Positions 10,601 through 21,493 of a DNA stretch of 64,000 bases are shown piece after piece (the stretch's first letter is position 1; each line of letters starts with the position of its first letter). The translations under genes and the position numbers were made by a program. The notes under the pieces are model-generated. The model was not told the DNA's origin and did no database searches. It saw only the letters and a program-made list of their open reading frames with translations. Location: NCBI GenBank assembly GCA_916613615.1, contig OU744728.1, positions 34,494,450-34,558,449 on the forward strand, given 5' to 3'. This stretch comes from Steromphala cineraria (taxonomy: Eukaryota; Mollusca; Gastropoda; Trochida; Trochidae).

Positions 10601-13600
10601 AGTAGGACAGTATGTCCCTCACTAGGGAAGAGAGACAGTTAGAACTATCTGGATGCAGTGAGATGGGTTGAGTGAAGGTTGTGTTGTGTTGTGTTGCAGT
10701 AGGACAGTATGTCCCTCACTAGGGAAGAGAGACAGTTAGAACTATCTAGATGCAGTGAGATGGGTTGAGTGCAGGTTGTGTTGTGTTGTGTTGCAGTAGG
10801 ACAGTATGTCCCTCACTAGGGAAGAGAGACAGTTAGAACTATCTAGATGCAGTGAGATGGGTTGAGTGCAGGTTGTGTTGTGTTGCAGTAGGACAGTATG
10901 TCCCTCACTAGGGAAGAGAGACAGTTAGAACTATCTGGATGCAGTGAGATGGGTTGAGTGCAGGTTGTGTTGTGTTGCAGTAGGACAGTATGTTCCTCAC
11001 TAGGGAAGAGAGACAGTTAGAACTATCTAGATGCAGTGAGATGGGTTGAGTGCAGGTTGTGTTGTGTTGTGTTGCAGTAGGACAGTATGTCCCTCACTAG
11101 GGAAGAGAGACAGTTAGAACTATCTAGATGCAGTGAGATGGGTTGAGTGCAGGTTGTGTTGTGTTGCAGTAGGACAGTATGTCCCTCACTAGGGAAGAGA
11201 GACAGTTAGAACTATCTGGATGCAGTGAGATGGGTTGAGTGCAGGTTGTGTTGTGTTGCAGTAGGACAGTATGTCCCTCACTAGGGAAGAGAGACAGTTA
11301 GAACTATCTAGATGCAGTGAGATGTGTTGAGTGCAGGTTGTGTTGTGTTGTGTTGCAGTAGGACAGTATGTTCCTCACTAGGGAAGAGAGACAGTTAGAA
11401 CTATCTAGATGCAGTGAGATGGGTTGAGTGCAGGTTGTGTTGTGTTGCAGTAGGACAGTATGTCCCTCACTAGGGAAGAGAGACAGTTAGAACTATCTGG
11501 ATGCAGTGAGATGGGTTGAGTGCAGGTTGTGTTGTGTTGCAGTAGGACAGTATGTTCCTCACTAGGGAAGAGAGACAGTTAGAACTATCTAGATGCAGTG
11601 AGATGGGTTGAGTGCAGGTTGTGTTGTGTTGTGTTGCAGTAGGACAGTATGTCCCTCACTAGGGAAGAGAGACAGTTAGAACTATCTAGATGCAGTGAGA
11701 TGGGTTGAGTGCAGGTTGTGTTGTGTTGTGTTGCAGTAGGACAGTATGTCCCTCACTAGGGAAGAGAGACAGTGAGAACTATCTAGATGCAGTGAGATGG
11801 GTTGAGTGAAGGTTGTGTTGTGTTGTGTTGCAGTAGGACAGTATGTCCCTCACTAGGGAAGAGAGACAGTTAGAACTATCTGGATGCAGTGAGATGTGTT
11901 GAGTGAAGGTTGTGTTGTGTTGTGTTGCAGTAGGACAGTATGTCCCTCACTAGGGAAGAGAGACAGTGAGAACTATCTGGATGCAGTGAGATGGGTTGAG
12001 TGAAGGTTGTGTTGTGTTGTGTTGCAGTAGGACAGTATGTCCCTCACTAGGGAAGAGAGACAGTTAGAACTATCTGGATGCAGTGAGATGTGTTGAGTGA
12101 AGGTTGTGTTGTGTTGTGTTGCAGTAGGACAGTATGTCCCTCACTAGGGAAGAGAGACAGTTAGAACTATCTAGATGCAGTGAGATGGGTTGAGTGATGG
12201 TTGTGTTGTGTTGTGTTGCAGTAGGACAGTATGTCCCTCACTAGGGAAGAGAGACAGTTAGAACTATCTAGAAGCAGTGAGATGGGTTGAGTGAAGGTTG
12301 TGTTGTGTTGTGTTGCAGTAGGACAGTATGTCCCTCACTAGGGAAGAGAGACAGTTAGAACTATCTGGATGCAGTGAGATGTGTTGAGTGAAGGTTGTGT
12401 TGTGTTGTGTTGCAGTAGGACAGTATGTCCCTCACTAGGGAAGAGAGACAGTTAGAACTATCTAGAAGCAGTGAGATGGGTTGAGTGAAGGTTGTGTTGT
12501 GTTGTGTTGCAGAGGGCCAGCACCAGCAGTCAGGGTGAGGGCGAGGAACTCGACTTCTCCGTCATACAGGTACTGTACTCACTGCACAAGGCCCCTGCCA
12601 CCTCGTCTACAAACAGCAGTGTTTATGATATAGCTCGTCTGCCAGTCCACCTTAAACTGGCTACTTTTTGCCAGGACTGGTTACTTTTTGGTCAGGACTG
12701 GAAACTTTTCAACATTTCATTTATTTCCCCTAAGGAATTGACCAATGAATTTTCAGGACAGGCTAGGCTTCCAGTCTTTTTATAGACTGCAAACAGTCTC
12801 ATAACTCCTATTGTTTTCCTACAATTGTAGAATTAACAAAGGATCAACTCAGGATTAGAACTATCCTTAGCTTTCTCAAGCTTCTGTAACTATTGGTCTG
12901 CCTTTAATGGAATAGAGGCATGTTTGCTCTCTTGATTTGTTCTCTGCAATTTTGAAACCTATCTCTGCTTTATTTAGGACACATCCCTCCTGGACCCGAA
13001 CATAACACGCCACAAGTCGTCACTGCGGAAGCGAGGCTCACTAGCCCGGAGGAAGAAGCCGACCAGGAGTAGCATGCGGCGAGTGATACAGGAGGGAGAC
13101 GCAGCCTTCACGCATCGCTCAACAGGTGAGCTCACCCTCCAGTATTGCATGTCACGATGACCCTTCATAGGGGATATGTGTGGTTGAAAGCTGGTCCTGA
13201 AGTGTACACAGGAGAGTATTCAGGATGGCAAATAACCTTCCAGAGCCTGGGGCTGTGAATTAGATGCTTTGATACAGTTATGGAATAAATGTTTTGACAT
13301 TAATGCTATTATTTTGTTTGTCATCCCTAAAAAGTTTTTTCACTGATTGGTCAACGCAGCTTTTATGTCAAGTTTATGTCATTCAAAATATCTAATGGGT
13401 TACAGTATTATTTTCAAATGAAGTTTTGACCTCACCAATTGGTTGGAGTGTCACCATACACTTACCACATGATACGATATGTATAAAGATACTATGTTTA
13501 CCACACTGTCAAGACTGTCAAGTATTAACAACATGATACTATTACTTACTGGTAACTTACTATATCAAGTCAAGAATGCTCAAGATGGTTAGTTAAATTT

Positions 13601-16600
13601 TCATAACATTTTGTTAATAACTAAATATTTATTTATCCAAATATGTTATATGAAGCAAAGTGAGATAGTGACACCTGTCTAGTGGGCACTTGCTTACATC
13701 AAGACGGCAAAAGTCTCACTGGTATGGTCAACTGTATCACAAATTGATTATACTGCAAGACAACATTCATTGCAAATCAGAAATAAGCAAACAAATGATG
13801 ATGTATTGTCACCTGTTTACATCATGAATACAAGAGTTTCAATGAATATATAACAAATGGCATATTCAAGATAATGCAAGCCTACCCTGTGTTTAAAGGT
13901 TTTAGTTTAACCAAGTTGTTTTTTCAAAATTTCATTTGAATCTGCTGCCCAGTTATTTTTAAAAATCTCTGGTTGAAATATCAACATTGCACGGCCCTAC
14001 TTGTATTGTGTTGATACTGTTTGATTTCATAACCATCTATGTAAGGTATTTAGTTGTCAACACAGCAATGTGTGATTAAACAAAGTTATTAAATTGTCTG
14101 TATACATGCTAGTGTTCAAAAATTTCAATGTTGTATTACATACATTGTGTATTTCCTTAATTAAATGTTTTGTGAAAAACTGTTATTTCAATGAAATAAC
14201 ACTATTCAATGTAGTGTATGCTGTTTAACTACTGAATAAAGCATAGCTCTCAGATAAGCCAAAAATTGGAGTTACATGACCACTGATTGATCATCTAAAT
14301 GACAATAACTGATGACAATAAGGAAACAAATTCAACCTTTCTGTTACCACAACTCAAATTCTCTTATTACGATCTCATGTTGGCACTAATGGACGTATAC
14401 ATTCTAATTAAAAGATCGATATAGAAAATTATATGTATCAATATTCTGGTAAATAGAATTGATACCCATGGACATGTATTGTTTATCGAAATGTGTATAT
14501 GTGTATGGATGCATCAATTGATTCAAGTATCAGTACGACCCTACTAATTGGCATATGATCCAACTGATATGGGAAATCTATTGAATGCCCTTGATAAATT
14601 GATTGTCCAGATTTTACATACTCACGGTTGATCTGCTGCAGACAAGCGGAGAGACGAGGAGGACGATGATGAAGATGAAGAGAAGAAGACGGAAGGAGGT
14701 GATGAGGTTCAACACTTGTCTCCCAGCAGGAGTGAGAAGGGGGAGGGGGAGCAGCCAGCCCCTGCCCCCGAGAAGAAGAGCCCCGTGGTGGGGGGCAAGA
14801 TGCTGATCGGACCAGACGTGCTCGGCCAGTCCCAGGTCAGCATTCTGCAGTTGTCTCACATCTCAATCTGAATCTATAGCAAATCAGTCACTTCATTTAT
14901 CTGTTCTTATAATCATTATGGTTTTATCTTTACTTCAGTTAATGAAGGGACTAGCAGGCCTGAAGAGTCGTCAGTTATCCAAACCTAAACAAGAAAATGA
15001 TGCTAACAGTGCAGCTACCTTAAAACCAGACCCAGTGAAATCACAAGAGTCACATAAACCGATTATCACTCCAACAAAACCACAACCGTCGCCTCGCCCA
15101 AAGAGCTCCAGGCTTTCTGATATGAAGTCCAGCTCCAGTGGACAGAACAAGCCGGGGAGCTTGGCCTCAAAGCCTGATGTAGTGATGTCCACTCTGCAAA
15201 GAGACAATAAGCAAGACAAGACCAGTGCCTTCTCCTCGCCCCTCAAACCCAGTGTGGGTGTGTCTGACTCCCCCAGCAAGGTGACCTCTGTGACCTTAGA
15301 GAAGGTGTCCCTGCGCTCCACACGGAGCTCCAGTTCCCCACCCGAGCCCAAGGCCAGTAGTGAGGAGTCTAACGTGATCCTGTCAGAGAGGAAGAACTCC
15401 CTGCGTAGAGTGTCCCCTGCCAAGAGCAGGGAGTCCGATGAACCCAAGGAAGACAAGAAGTCTCAGCCCACATGGCTCAACGAGATGAAGCTACGCACCA
15501 CTCCCAGGAAGGTTCCTGATGCCTCCGTCTCCAAACCAGAAACCTCCTCCAAGAGCGATGGGGACAGTGTGAAGGTTACGTTGAGACCTGCACTGCAGCC
15601 ACGAGCTCGAGATGTGGACAGTTCACGCGTCTCTGAAAACAAACCACTTACTCCTCGGAAAGCTCCTGTAGATAGACCTAAGCCAAAGATTGAAGGTTGG
15701 TCTCCACTCATATATCTTATTCATGCAATTGTATTTGATCATTTGTTATTGATTTGAAAATTATACTTTTACAGTATTATGGATAGTTAAACTTTAAACA
15801 TCCCTGAAGACCATTAAGCTTCAGTTGTAGATGTAGTAGAGCTATCTAACAAGTACGTTCTTACATGTGAAGGATCTAAGCCGACACTGAGTGTAAATGG
15901 GAAGGGTGATGCCCCCAGTCGATCCCCGCTAGGAGTCAAAGAGGAAAACACTGCTTCCCCCACAACTAGTGTTCCCTCCTGGAGACGCGAGCTGGCCGAG
16001 CGCAAGAAGAAGAGGAAAGAAGATCCAATGACAGTGGGTGGAAAGATTACACCTTACATTGTTTGCATCACTAGTTACATTGATTGATCACATCATTCGC
16101 AGATCCAGATATCTGATATTGGACTAGATTATCAGAAAGTCCTATTCAAAGATTGTTGAAAATTAAAGGTTTTATCCCCCAAGTACAAGAGTAATATTTC
16201 CAAGAAGTTTTTTTACAGACCAATTGAAGGAAAAACTCACTAATTCTTTTTAAGTCTTACGGTATATGACTGGGTTTAAGCCGAGTTTTTTGACCAAATT
16301 GATCACATACTGTTAGATTTTGGCAGAAATCATGAAATGTGGATTTACTCACATACATGATAGGGAATTGAAAATTATATGACAAATTACCGCTTGCGAT
16401 GGCTTGATGCCCATTTTAAAGGTTTGATATGACATATTTTCAAACTAATTCATCATATTGTATTGAAGTTAAAGCAAATCTTTGTCAAAGATACACTTGT
16501 GAAAGCAATTTTTTTCTACTGTATTTGGAATTTCAGTAATTCCTTGATGACAAAAACCCTTCCTAATAATCACTTTTACGAGAGATGCATTGCAAAATTT

Positions 16601-19600
16601 CAAGTGATTTCTTGGATTGAATATCTGTACCTGCCTATTATATATGGGAGTTGATAAAAAGTAACCCTATAACTTTACGATACCTAGGCTCTTCTATTGG
16701 AATGATCTCAGGTCTAGGTGACAGGTCTATGGAAAACGAAATATCCCGTCGGTCATCCTGTAGAGATTAAATGTGTCATGTGACAGTGATAATGGCATGT
16801 TGTTACAGATGTCAACCCCTGGCAAGATCGAAGCACCGCCTGATGTGGCCGCCAACTGGAGGACCCAACTCTCCCAGAAGAAGCGGAGATCCATAACGTT
16901 ATCTCCCGGTGAGCTAGGTTTCTCTGTCTTGGTACCTAGTGCTTGCTCAATATGGCTGTCAGAGGTTATCACATTAGATAACTAGAAACAAAAGACAATA
17001 TTCATTTATAATACTAAACCTAACCCTATGGATATTTACTAAATGGAAATCAGAAACTTAACTTCAAAGTTTTGCTAGCAATTCTAGGTCATTTTAAGGT
17101 CACAACTGGTAACAACTGAAGCAGCCTGAAAGGCTTGATGAGCTTCATGAATGGCATGGCATGGCATCTGTCCTTCCGTCTGAAACTTTTATGATATACT
17201 ACTTAAAAGAAGTTAAGGGTTAAACCCTGTTTTTGCGTGATATGTTTTTTGCATAAGAAATATAGAAACAGAACTCCTGTTGAATGACTCAGTATATCCT
17301 TAGAACAAAACCATGTACAAATTTCTTGCCATATACTTGACACCCTCTGGAGAAAACATCAAATCAAGCTCAAAACAAGGGTCCACTGAATTGTTTCCAT
17401 AGCCAAAATTTCAGTGTGGCTTTACCATAATGATTTAGTTATTTCCAGTCACATGCAATAATACAATAATAATTTTTTATGGAAACAATCTGAGCACAAC
17501 CGAAATCTCATCATGTTTGGAGGTCCCCAAATCAATCTTCATAGAGGAACAGCAATTATGTGACTGCCAGGTGGTTTCACCCAAAGATTTGTTGTCAGAA
17601 TGGATCCTCCTTGGGATACTTGCTGCAAAACAATCTATATTTTTGCTAATATGACAGGCTGTGACAATTTTAAAGATAAAAATAAAGAAAAACAGCGTCT
17701 AATCATGACAACACACGTTTTAAATGTTGATTTTGTTTATTTCTATCATAAAAATGATCTGTTATATTAGCAAAGAAACAGAGTTAATACAAAGTACCCA
17801 AAGGAGGATCATTTCCAAAGAATCTGCAACCTCTATGGGTTTGTTCCAATTTTTCACATCTCATCTACGAGCAGTTCCCGGTGAAACTTACTGTGTGTAG
17901 AAACCACCCTCCAGCCATGCCATGACTTCCTCTATCAAGGTGCAAGGAAGACAAGTATGGCTGTATAGAGACTCTGAAGGATTGTTTTAATCACTTGGTC
18001 TCGCTGATAATATGTCTAGTACATTTTAGATAGCTGATGAGCTACAGAGCCAATGACTCTTTTTCATGTTAGGCCCCCCAAAAAAACCAAATATTTCTGG
18101 TCTTTTCATTCAGACAAAAAGGATGCAATGACGCAAAAAAAAATTATTTCCAAATTTTTAGCTCATCTGGCCTCTAAGGCCTGATGGGCTTATGGCATGG
18201 CATGGTGTCCGGCGTCCGTCCGTCCATTCGTAAAATTTGTGGAATTTTGACTTCTTCTCCAGAACCATAAGGCCTAGAAAGCTGAAACTTTGTGTACAGA
18301 CTCCTTGACTAGTGAGGATTTTTAATTGCAGCTTTGGTGGCCCTGTGGCCCCTTATAAGGACCTCAAGGGCCACACCCTTTAAACCTTTTTTCATCTTTT
18401 CTCAAGAAGCTTAAGGCCTAGAAAGCTGAAACTTTGTGTACATATTCCTAAGTTAGATAAGGAGGATTTGGAACTGACGTGGATGGAGACCAAAAACAGA
18501 TTACTTTTATTTCTAGGTCGTACTGTAAAGGTGATGTTGCTGGAACAGACCCAGTAAAACTCATTGTTTCTAAGCTCCTGTGACTTCCCCTTGTTCAATA
18601 CAAATAATCTAAATGCACACACATACTGTTCTGTATATTGTAATCTTTGCTTTATGAAAGGATACATCAGTATTGAGCTGTAAGAAATACGTAGGTAGGA
18701 GAGAGGAGCGATGTTAAGGAGGTGTGAGCCATGGGTTGACAGTGACAAGTTTGTGCTGCAGGTGACATGAAGCCCACGGTTGACAACAAGCAGCAGCCTG
18801 AGTGGGCCCTGCAGGCAGAGCAGCGCCGAGCTCGTCTTGCCAGTGAGTACATGCATCGATGATGTTAGCTTATAACCAGTTTAACCAGTTTAATGCTCTT
18901 AGGTTAACGTTAATCATGATTGTGATTATGATAATATGTGATCTGAATTTTGAGACATTCAGTTGTAATCTTTTACCCATAAGGGTCACAATGACCTTGC
19001 AATGTTTTTCCTGTTCTAATACCATAAGCCAAGTGGTCTTGGCAGGGTTCAAACTTCCTCAAGGAGAGAGAAACACACGACTCAGAGTCAGATAGATAAG
19101 ACAAGGCTGTGTTGATTTATCATCTTGATCGTTAGAGTCAGTGTTGTTATACACCCACTATGTCAAATTTGGGGTATATACAGTGTTTAAAATATATCCC
19201 GTCCACCAGTTCTTAAACTGGCTACTCTTTGTCAGTACTGGTTACATTTTGGTCAGGACATTTTTACCCTAAGGAATTGACCAATTTATATCCGGACAGG
19301 CTAGGTTTCCAATCTATTTTGTAGACTGGTATATAGCACTCCAGATATCTGTCTGTCTGTCGGTTTGTCTGTCCATCTGTGTGTCTGAGATTGTTTAAAG
19401 AGCATAACTTGAAAACTAATTGACTCAGAAACTTCAAATTGGATATTCCAGGGTAGCCAATTCTTTTGAAATTTTGGTCCCAAAACAGCCAAATGTCTAA
19501 CTGTATTCTAAGCGTAACTTGAAAGTGTTTGACTCAGAAACTTTAGATTTGAAATGATGTTGACCTATGTGGTGCAGATGTGCCTTTTAGAAGTTTCAAT

Positions 19601-21493
19601 TCAAGGATACCAGATGTTATGAAGTTTTAGCCCTGAAAGGGCCAAATTTCTGATTTTGTTTAATTTCTGGAGCTTAACTTGATAACTATTTGACTTTGAA
19701 ATTTCATATGCCAAGGGATTTCAATTTTATGTGCCGATTAAACTTTCAAATGTTGAGGTGTGTGATTTGGTCAAATGCTTTGTATTAAAGAGACGTCTAC
19801 TAATGATCAAGATTACTTACTAATAATGATAAGGAGTAAAGGGTAACTGGTCAGGGATGCACGGTCAGGGGTATAAAGGAGTAAAGGGTAACTGGTCAGG
19901 GATGCACGGTCAGGGGTATAAAGGAGTAAAGGGTAACTGGTCAGGGATGCACTGTCAGGGGTATAAAGGAGTAAAGGGTAACTGGTCAGGGATTCACGGT
20001 CAGGGGTATAAAGGAGTAAAGGGTAACTGGTCAGGGATGCACGGTCAGGGGTATAAAGGAGTAAAGGGTAACTGGTCAGGGATGCACGGTCAGGGGTATA
20101 AAGGAGTAAAGGGTAACTGGTCAGGGATGCACGGTCAGGGGTATAAAGGAGTAAAGGGTAACTGGTCAGGGATGCACGGTCAGGGGTATAAAGGAGTAAA
20201 GGGTAACTGGTCAGGGATGCACTGTCAGGGGTATAAAGGAGTAAAGGGTAACTGGTCAGGGATGCACGGTCAGGGGTATAAAGGAGTAAAGGGTAACTGG
20301 TCAGGGATGCACTGTCAGGGGTATAAAGGAGTAAAGGGTAACTGGTCAGGGATGCACTGTCAGGGGTATAAAGGAGTAAAGGGTAACTGGTCAGGGATGC
20401 ACTGTCAGGGGTATAAAGGAGTAAAGGGTAACTGGTCAGGGATGCACTGTCAGGGCTATAAAGGAGTAAAGGGTAACTGGTCAGGGATGCACTGTCAGGG
20501 GTATAAAGGAGTAAAGGGTAACTGGTCAGGGATGCACGGTCAGGGGTATAAAGGAGTAAAGGGTAACTGGTCAGGGATGCACGGTCAGGGGTATAAAGGA
20601 GTAAAGGGTAACTGGTCAGGGATGCACGGTCAGGGGTATAAAGGAGTAAAGGGTAACTGGTCAGGGATGCACTGTCAGGGGTATAAAGGAGTAAAGGGTA
20701 ACTGGTCAGGGATGCACGGTCAGGGGTATAAAGGAGTAAAGGGTAACTGGTCAGGGATGCACGGTCAGGGGTATAAAGGAGTAAAGGGTAACTGGTCAGG
20801 GATGCACGGTCAGGGGTATAAAGGAGTAAAGGGTAACTGGTCAGGGATGCACGGTCAGGGGTATAAAGGAGTAAAGGGTAACTGGTCAGGGGTATAAAGG
20901 AGTAAAGGGTAACTGGTCAGGGATGCACTGTCAGGGGTATTAAAGAGCCATGCTCACTTTCTTGTGTATTGTGTGATGAGGTCCTGTCCTTACAAATTTG
21001 GGTGTGACAGGGTGCCTTTATTTGTCCATTTTACTAAAACCATTAATGCTACGAATCTAGAATGTTGAAAATAACATCTTTATTGGAATTTAAAAAATTA
21101 ACATGGGCTTTATTTTCATGGTTTTTGCTTCATTATTATTTTTTTACACTTTTCACATTTTCAGACCTTTTCACCTTTTAAAATTTTCTAAGAAACAACT
21201 CCTGTCTCAGAGCTGAAACTCTCCAATTTTAAAACCTAAGTTTTAAAGATACCACTTTTTCCTTTAACAACTCTTTTATATCTGTGAGCCTTCAAGTCAG
21301 GCGACTTTTGTCATACTAACTTTTTCAAGAGGAGATAATTCACAAGTTGAACCAATAGCTGCATGATTTCTTCAGGACTGAGAGACGACTATGATACCAA
21401 AGCTGTGTTATGTTGAGTTCTCTGTTTAGGGTAGTGTCTAATGGTGGAAATGCATTGTGTGTTGCAGAGTCCGGTCTGATAGGACAGAAGTGA
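4577..21493 (+). CDS. LFG-repeat protein with RCSD/capping-protein-interaction-like motif (10 exons, 911 aa)
   Basis: Joined exons: 4577-4660, 6250-7377, 12513-12569, 12978-13125, 14642-14835, 14939-15695, 15873-16033, 16809-16908, 18762-18842, 21468-21493. All junctions are GT-AG and the phases agree throughout. Residues 29-404 carry about eleven acidic motifs such as FDDLFGE, DDLFG and DDIFGD, resembling the LFa repeats of the FAM21 tail. Residues 440-458 (RKRGSLARRKKPTRSSMRR) resemble the RCSD/CPI motif with which CapZIP and FAM21 bind actin capping protein. An acidic run follows, at about 477-490. Trp716, Trp826, Trp860 and Trp891 each start a Trp-plus-basic motif (WRRELAERKKKRK, for example), reminiscent of the CRACD C-terminus. 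The FAM21 head domain is absent. The protein is predicted to be largely disordered and cytosolic. A role in actin capping is inference; extra exons in the long introns cannot be excluded. Confidence 0.75.
5053..5120. repeat. SINE-like conserved segment, copy 1 (intron 1)
   Basis: The motif TTATATTGCGCC, then CCAGG, then TCAAAGCGCTAC and GAAGGA-GTGTAC recurs in diverged form at 34625-34690. This arrangement resembles conserved central domains of metazoan SINEs. No tRNA-like head was found next to it. Confidence 0.45.
5547..6003. mobile_element. Mutator-like MITE with 9-bp target duplication (intron 1)
   Basis: The element is 5556-5994 (439 bp). Its ends are long inverted repeats of about 60 bp, starting CATCCTGCTACATCAGCGTA at the left and with the reverse complement at the right. 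The 9-bp sequence TTTTAGAAT flanks it exactly on both sides (5547-5555 and 5995-6003). A 9-bp duplication with long inverted repeats is the mark of the Mutator superfamily. It encodes nothing, so it is non-autonomous. The perfect duplication suggests a fairly recent insertion. Confidence 0.88.
6250..7377 (+). CDS. LFG-repeat gene, coding exon 2 (motif-bearing exon)
   Basis: Encodes residues 29-404 in phase 0 at both ends. The acceptor is TGTTGCAG and the donor AAAG followed by GTAATT. The acidic motifs are DDLFGSG, FDDLFGEG, FDDLFGED, FEDMFQEE, EDLFGLL, DELFGSK, FEDLFGEE, DDLFGVP, DDIFGDS, DDLFGGS and DDLFSSP, separated by Ser/Lys/Glu-rich spacers. The open frame continues past the donor to 7506, but that tail is intronic by splice signal and composition. 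Large antisense frames over this exon are mirror effects of the repeats. Confidence 0.8.
7378..8473 (+). other. Intron 2, unique part
   Basis: No exon, RNA gene or element was recognised. The sequence is AT-rich with ordinary intronic character. It ends where the 97-bp array begins. Confidence 0.5.
8474..12512 (+). repeat. 42-copy minisatellite carrying splice-acceptor-like units (intron 2)
   Basis: The unit starts TAGGACAGTATGTCCCTCAC and ends TTGTGTTGTGTTGCAG. Copies are mostly 97 bp, with 92- and 102-bp variants that differ by the number of TGTGT blocks. I counted 42 copies. Point variants recur between copies (TCTAGATG or TCTGGATG; GATGGG or GATGTG; GTGAAGG or GTGCAGG), as expected from unequal exchange. 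The 3' end of the last unit is exactly the acceptor of coding exon 3. In the gene's phase 0, each internal CAG would be followed at once by a TAG stop. Units also contain donor-like ACA-GTATGT and GCA-GTGAGA. Confidence 0.93.
12513..12569 (+). CDS. LFG-repeat gene, coding exon 3
   Basis: A 57-nt exon for residues 405-423 (RASTSSQGEGEELDFSVIQ), phase 0 at both ends. The acceptor is the last TTGTGTTGCAG of the array and the donor is CAG followed by GTACTG. Agreement of phase with both neighbours supports it, although it is short. Confidence 0.72.
12978..13125 (+). CDS. LFG-repeat gene, coding exon 4 (RCSD/CPI-like motif)
   Basis: Encodes residues 424-472 plus the first base of 473. It carries NITRHKSSL and then RKRGSLARRKKPTRSSMRR, a basic stretch comparable to the capping-protein-interaction motif of CapZIP, followed by VIQEGDAAF. 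The donor is ACAG followed by GTGAGC. This exon gives the best clue to function. Confidence 0.8.
13126..14641 (+). other. Intron 4
   Basis: A 1.5-kb AT-rich intron. I saw no conserved frame, repeat array or element with ends. Confidence 0.55.
14642..14835 (+). CDS. LFG-repeat gene, coding exon 5 (acidic run)
   Basis: Encodes the rest of residue 473 through 537. It starts DKRRDEEDDDEDEEKK, a strongly acidic run next to the basic motif of exon 4, and continues into a proline-rich segment and GGKMLIGPDVLGQSQ. The acceptor is CTGCTGCAG and the donor CCCAG followed by GTCAGC. Confidence 0.78.
14939..15695 (+). CDS. LFG-repeat gene, coding exon 6
   Basis: Encodes residues 538-789 plus one base of 790. 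It starts LMKGLAGLKSRQLSKPK and is rich in Ser, Pro and Lys, so it is likely disordered. The first Trp motif, PTWLNEMKLRTTPRK, lies near residue 716. The acceptor is TTACTTCAG and the donor GAAG followed by GTTGGT. The GC content is much higher than in the flanking introns, as expected for coding DNA. Confidence 0.8.
15873..16033 (+). CDS. LFG-repeat gene, coding exon 7
   Basis: Encodes residues 790-843, ending in the second Trp motif, VPSWRRELAERKKKRKEDP (Trp826). The acceptor ends ATGTGAAG, with a weak pyrimidine tract. The donor is ACA followed by GTGGGT. The phase matches exons 6 and 8. Confidence 0.7.
16034..16808 (+). other. Intron 7
   Basis: A 775-bp AT-rich intron with no recognised feature. 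Confidence 0.5.
16809..16908 (+). CDS. LFG-repeat gene, coding exon 8
   Basis: Encodes residues 844-876 plus one base of 877, with the third Trp motif, ANWRTQLSQKKRRS (Trp860). The acceptor is TGTTACAG and the donor CCCG followed by GTGAGC. Confidence 0.75.
17115..18460 (+). repeat. Dispersed AGCTCATC-ended repeat, two copies (intron 8)
   Basis: One copy appears to run from about 17115 (CTGAAAGGCTTGATGAGC) to 18070 (GATGAGCTACAGAGCCAATG). A second begins at 18158 (TTAGCTCATCTGGCCT) and carries GGCATGGTGTCCGGCGTCCG, GCCTAGAAAGCTGAAACTTT and GGCCCTGTGGCCCCTTAT before fading near 18460. Related copies lie near 24916, 38525-38870 and 48450-48955. No coding capacity was seen. The family resembles short repeats abundant in bivalves. 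Confidence 0.65.
18762..18842 (+). CDS. LFG-repeat gene, coding exon 9
   Basis: Encodes residues 877-903 plus one base of 904, with the fourth Trp motif, PEWALQAEQRRARLA (Trp891). The acceptor is TGTGCTGCAG and the donor GCCA followed by GTGAGT. The split codon joins exon 10 to give Lys904. Confidence 0.75.
19833..20940 (+). repeat. 45-bp minisatellite, about 25 copies (intron 9)
   Basis: The unit contains GGAGTAAAGGGTAACTGG and TCAGGGATGCACGGTCAGG and is nearly invariant. The main variant is CACGGT or CACTGT, mixed through the array. Because 45 is a multiple of three and one frame lacks stops, a 346-codon frame (MHGQGYKGVKGNWSG repeated) runs through it. The array sits inside an intron with good splice sites on both sides, so I treat the frame as non-coding. 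Confidence 0.9.
21468..21493 (+). CDS. LFG-repeat gene, terminal coding exon 10
   Basis: Completes Lys904 and adds SGLIGQK, then TGA at 21491-21493. The acceptor is TGTGTTGCAG. The phase agrees with exon 9. The 3' UTR starts directly after it. Confidence 0.72.

Noticed and set aside
8474..12512. Possible CRISPR-like array
   Set aside because: The whole unit is repeated with no unique spacers, in an intron of a eukaryotic gene; it is a minisatellite.
14971..15711. Antisense frames across exon 6
   Set aside because: They are shadow frames of a GC-rich coding exon that joins in phase with its neighbours on the plus strand.
19857..20897. 346-codon repetitive frame (MHGQGYKGVKGNWSG repeats)
   Set aside because: It is produced by a 45-bp minisatellite inside intron 9, with good splice sites on both sides and no flanking coding signal.
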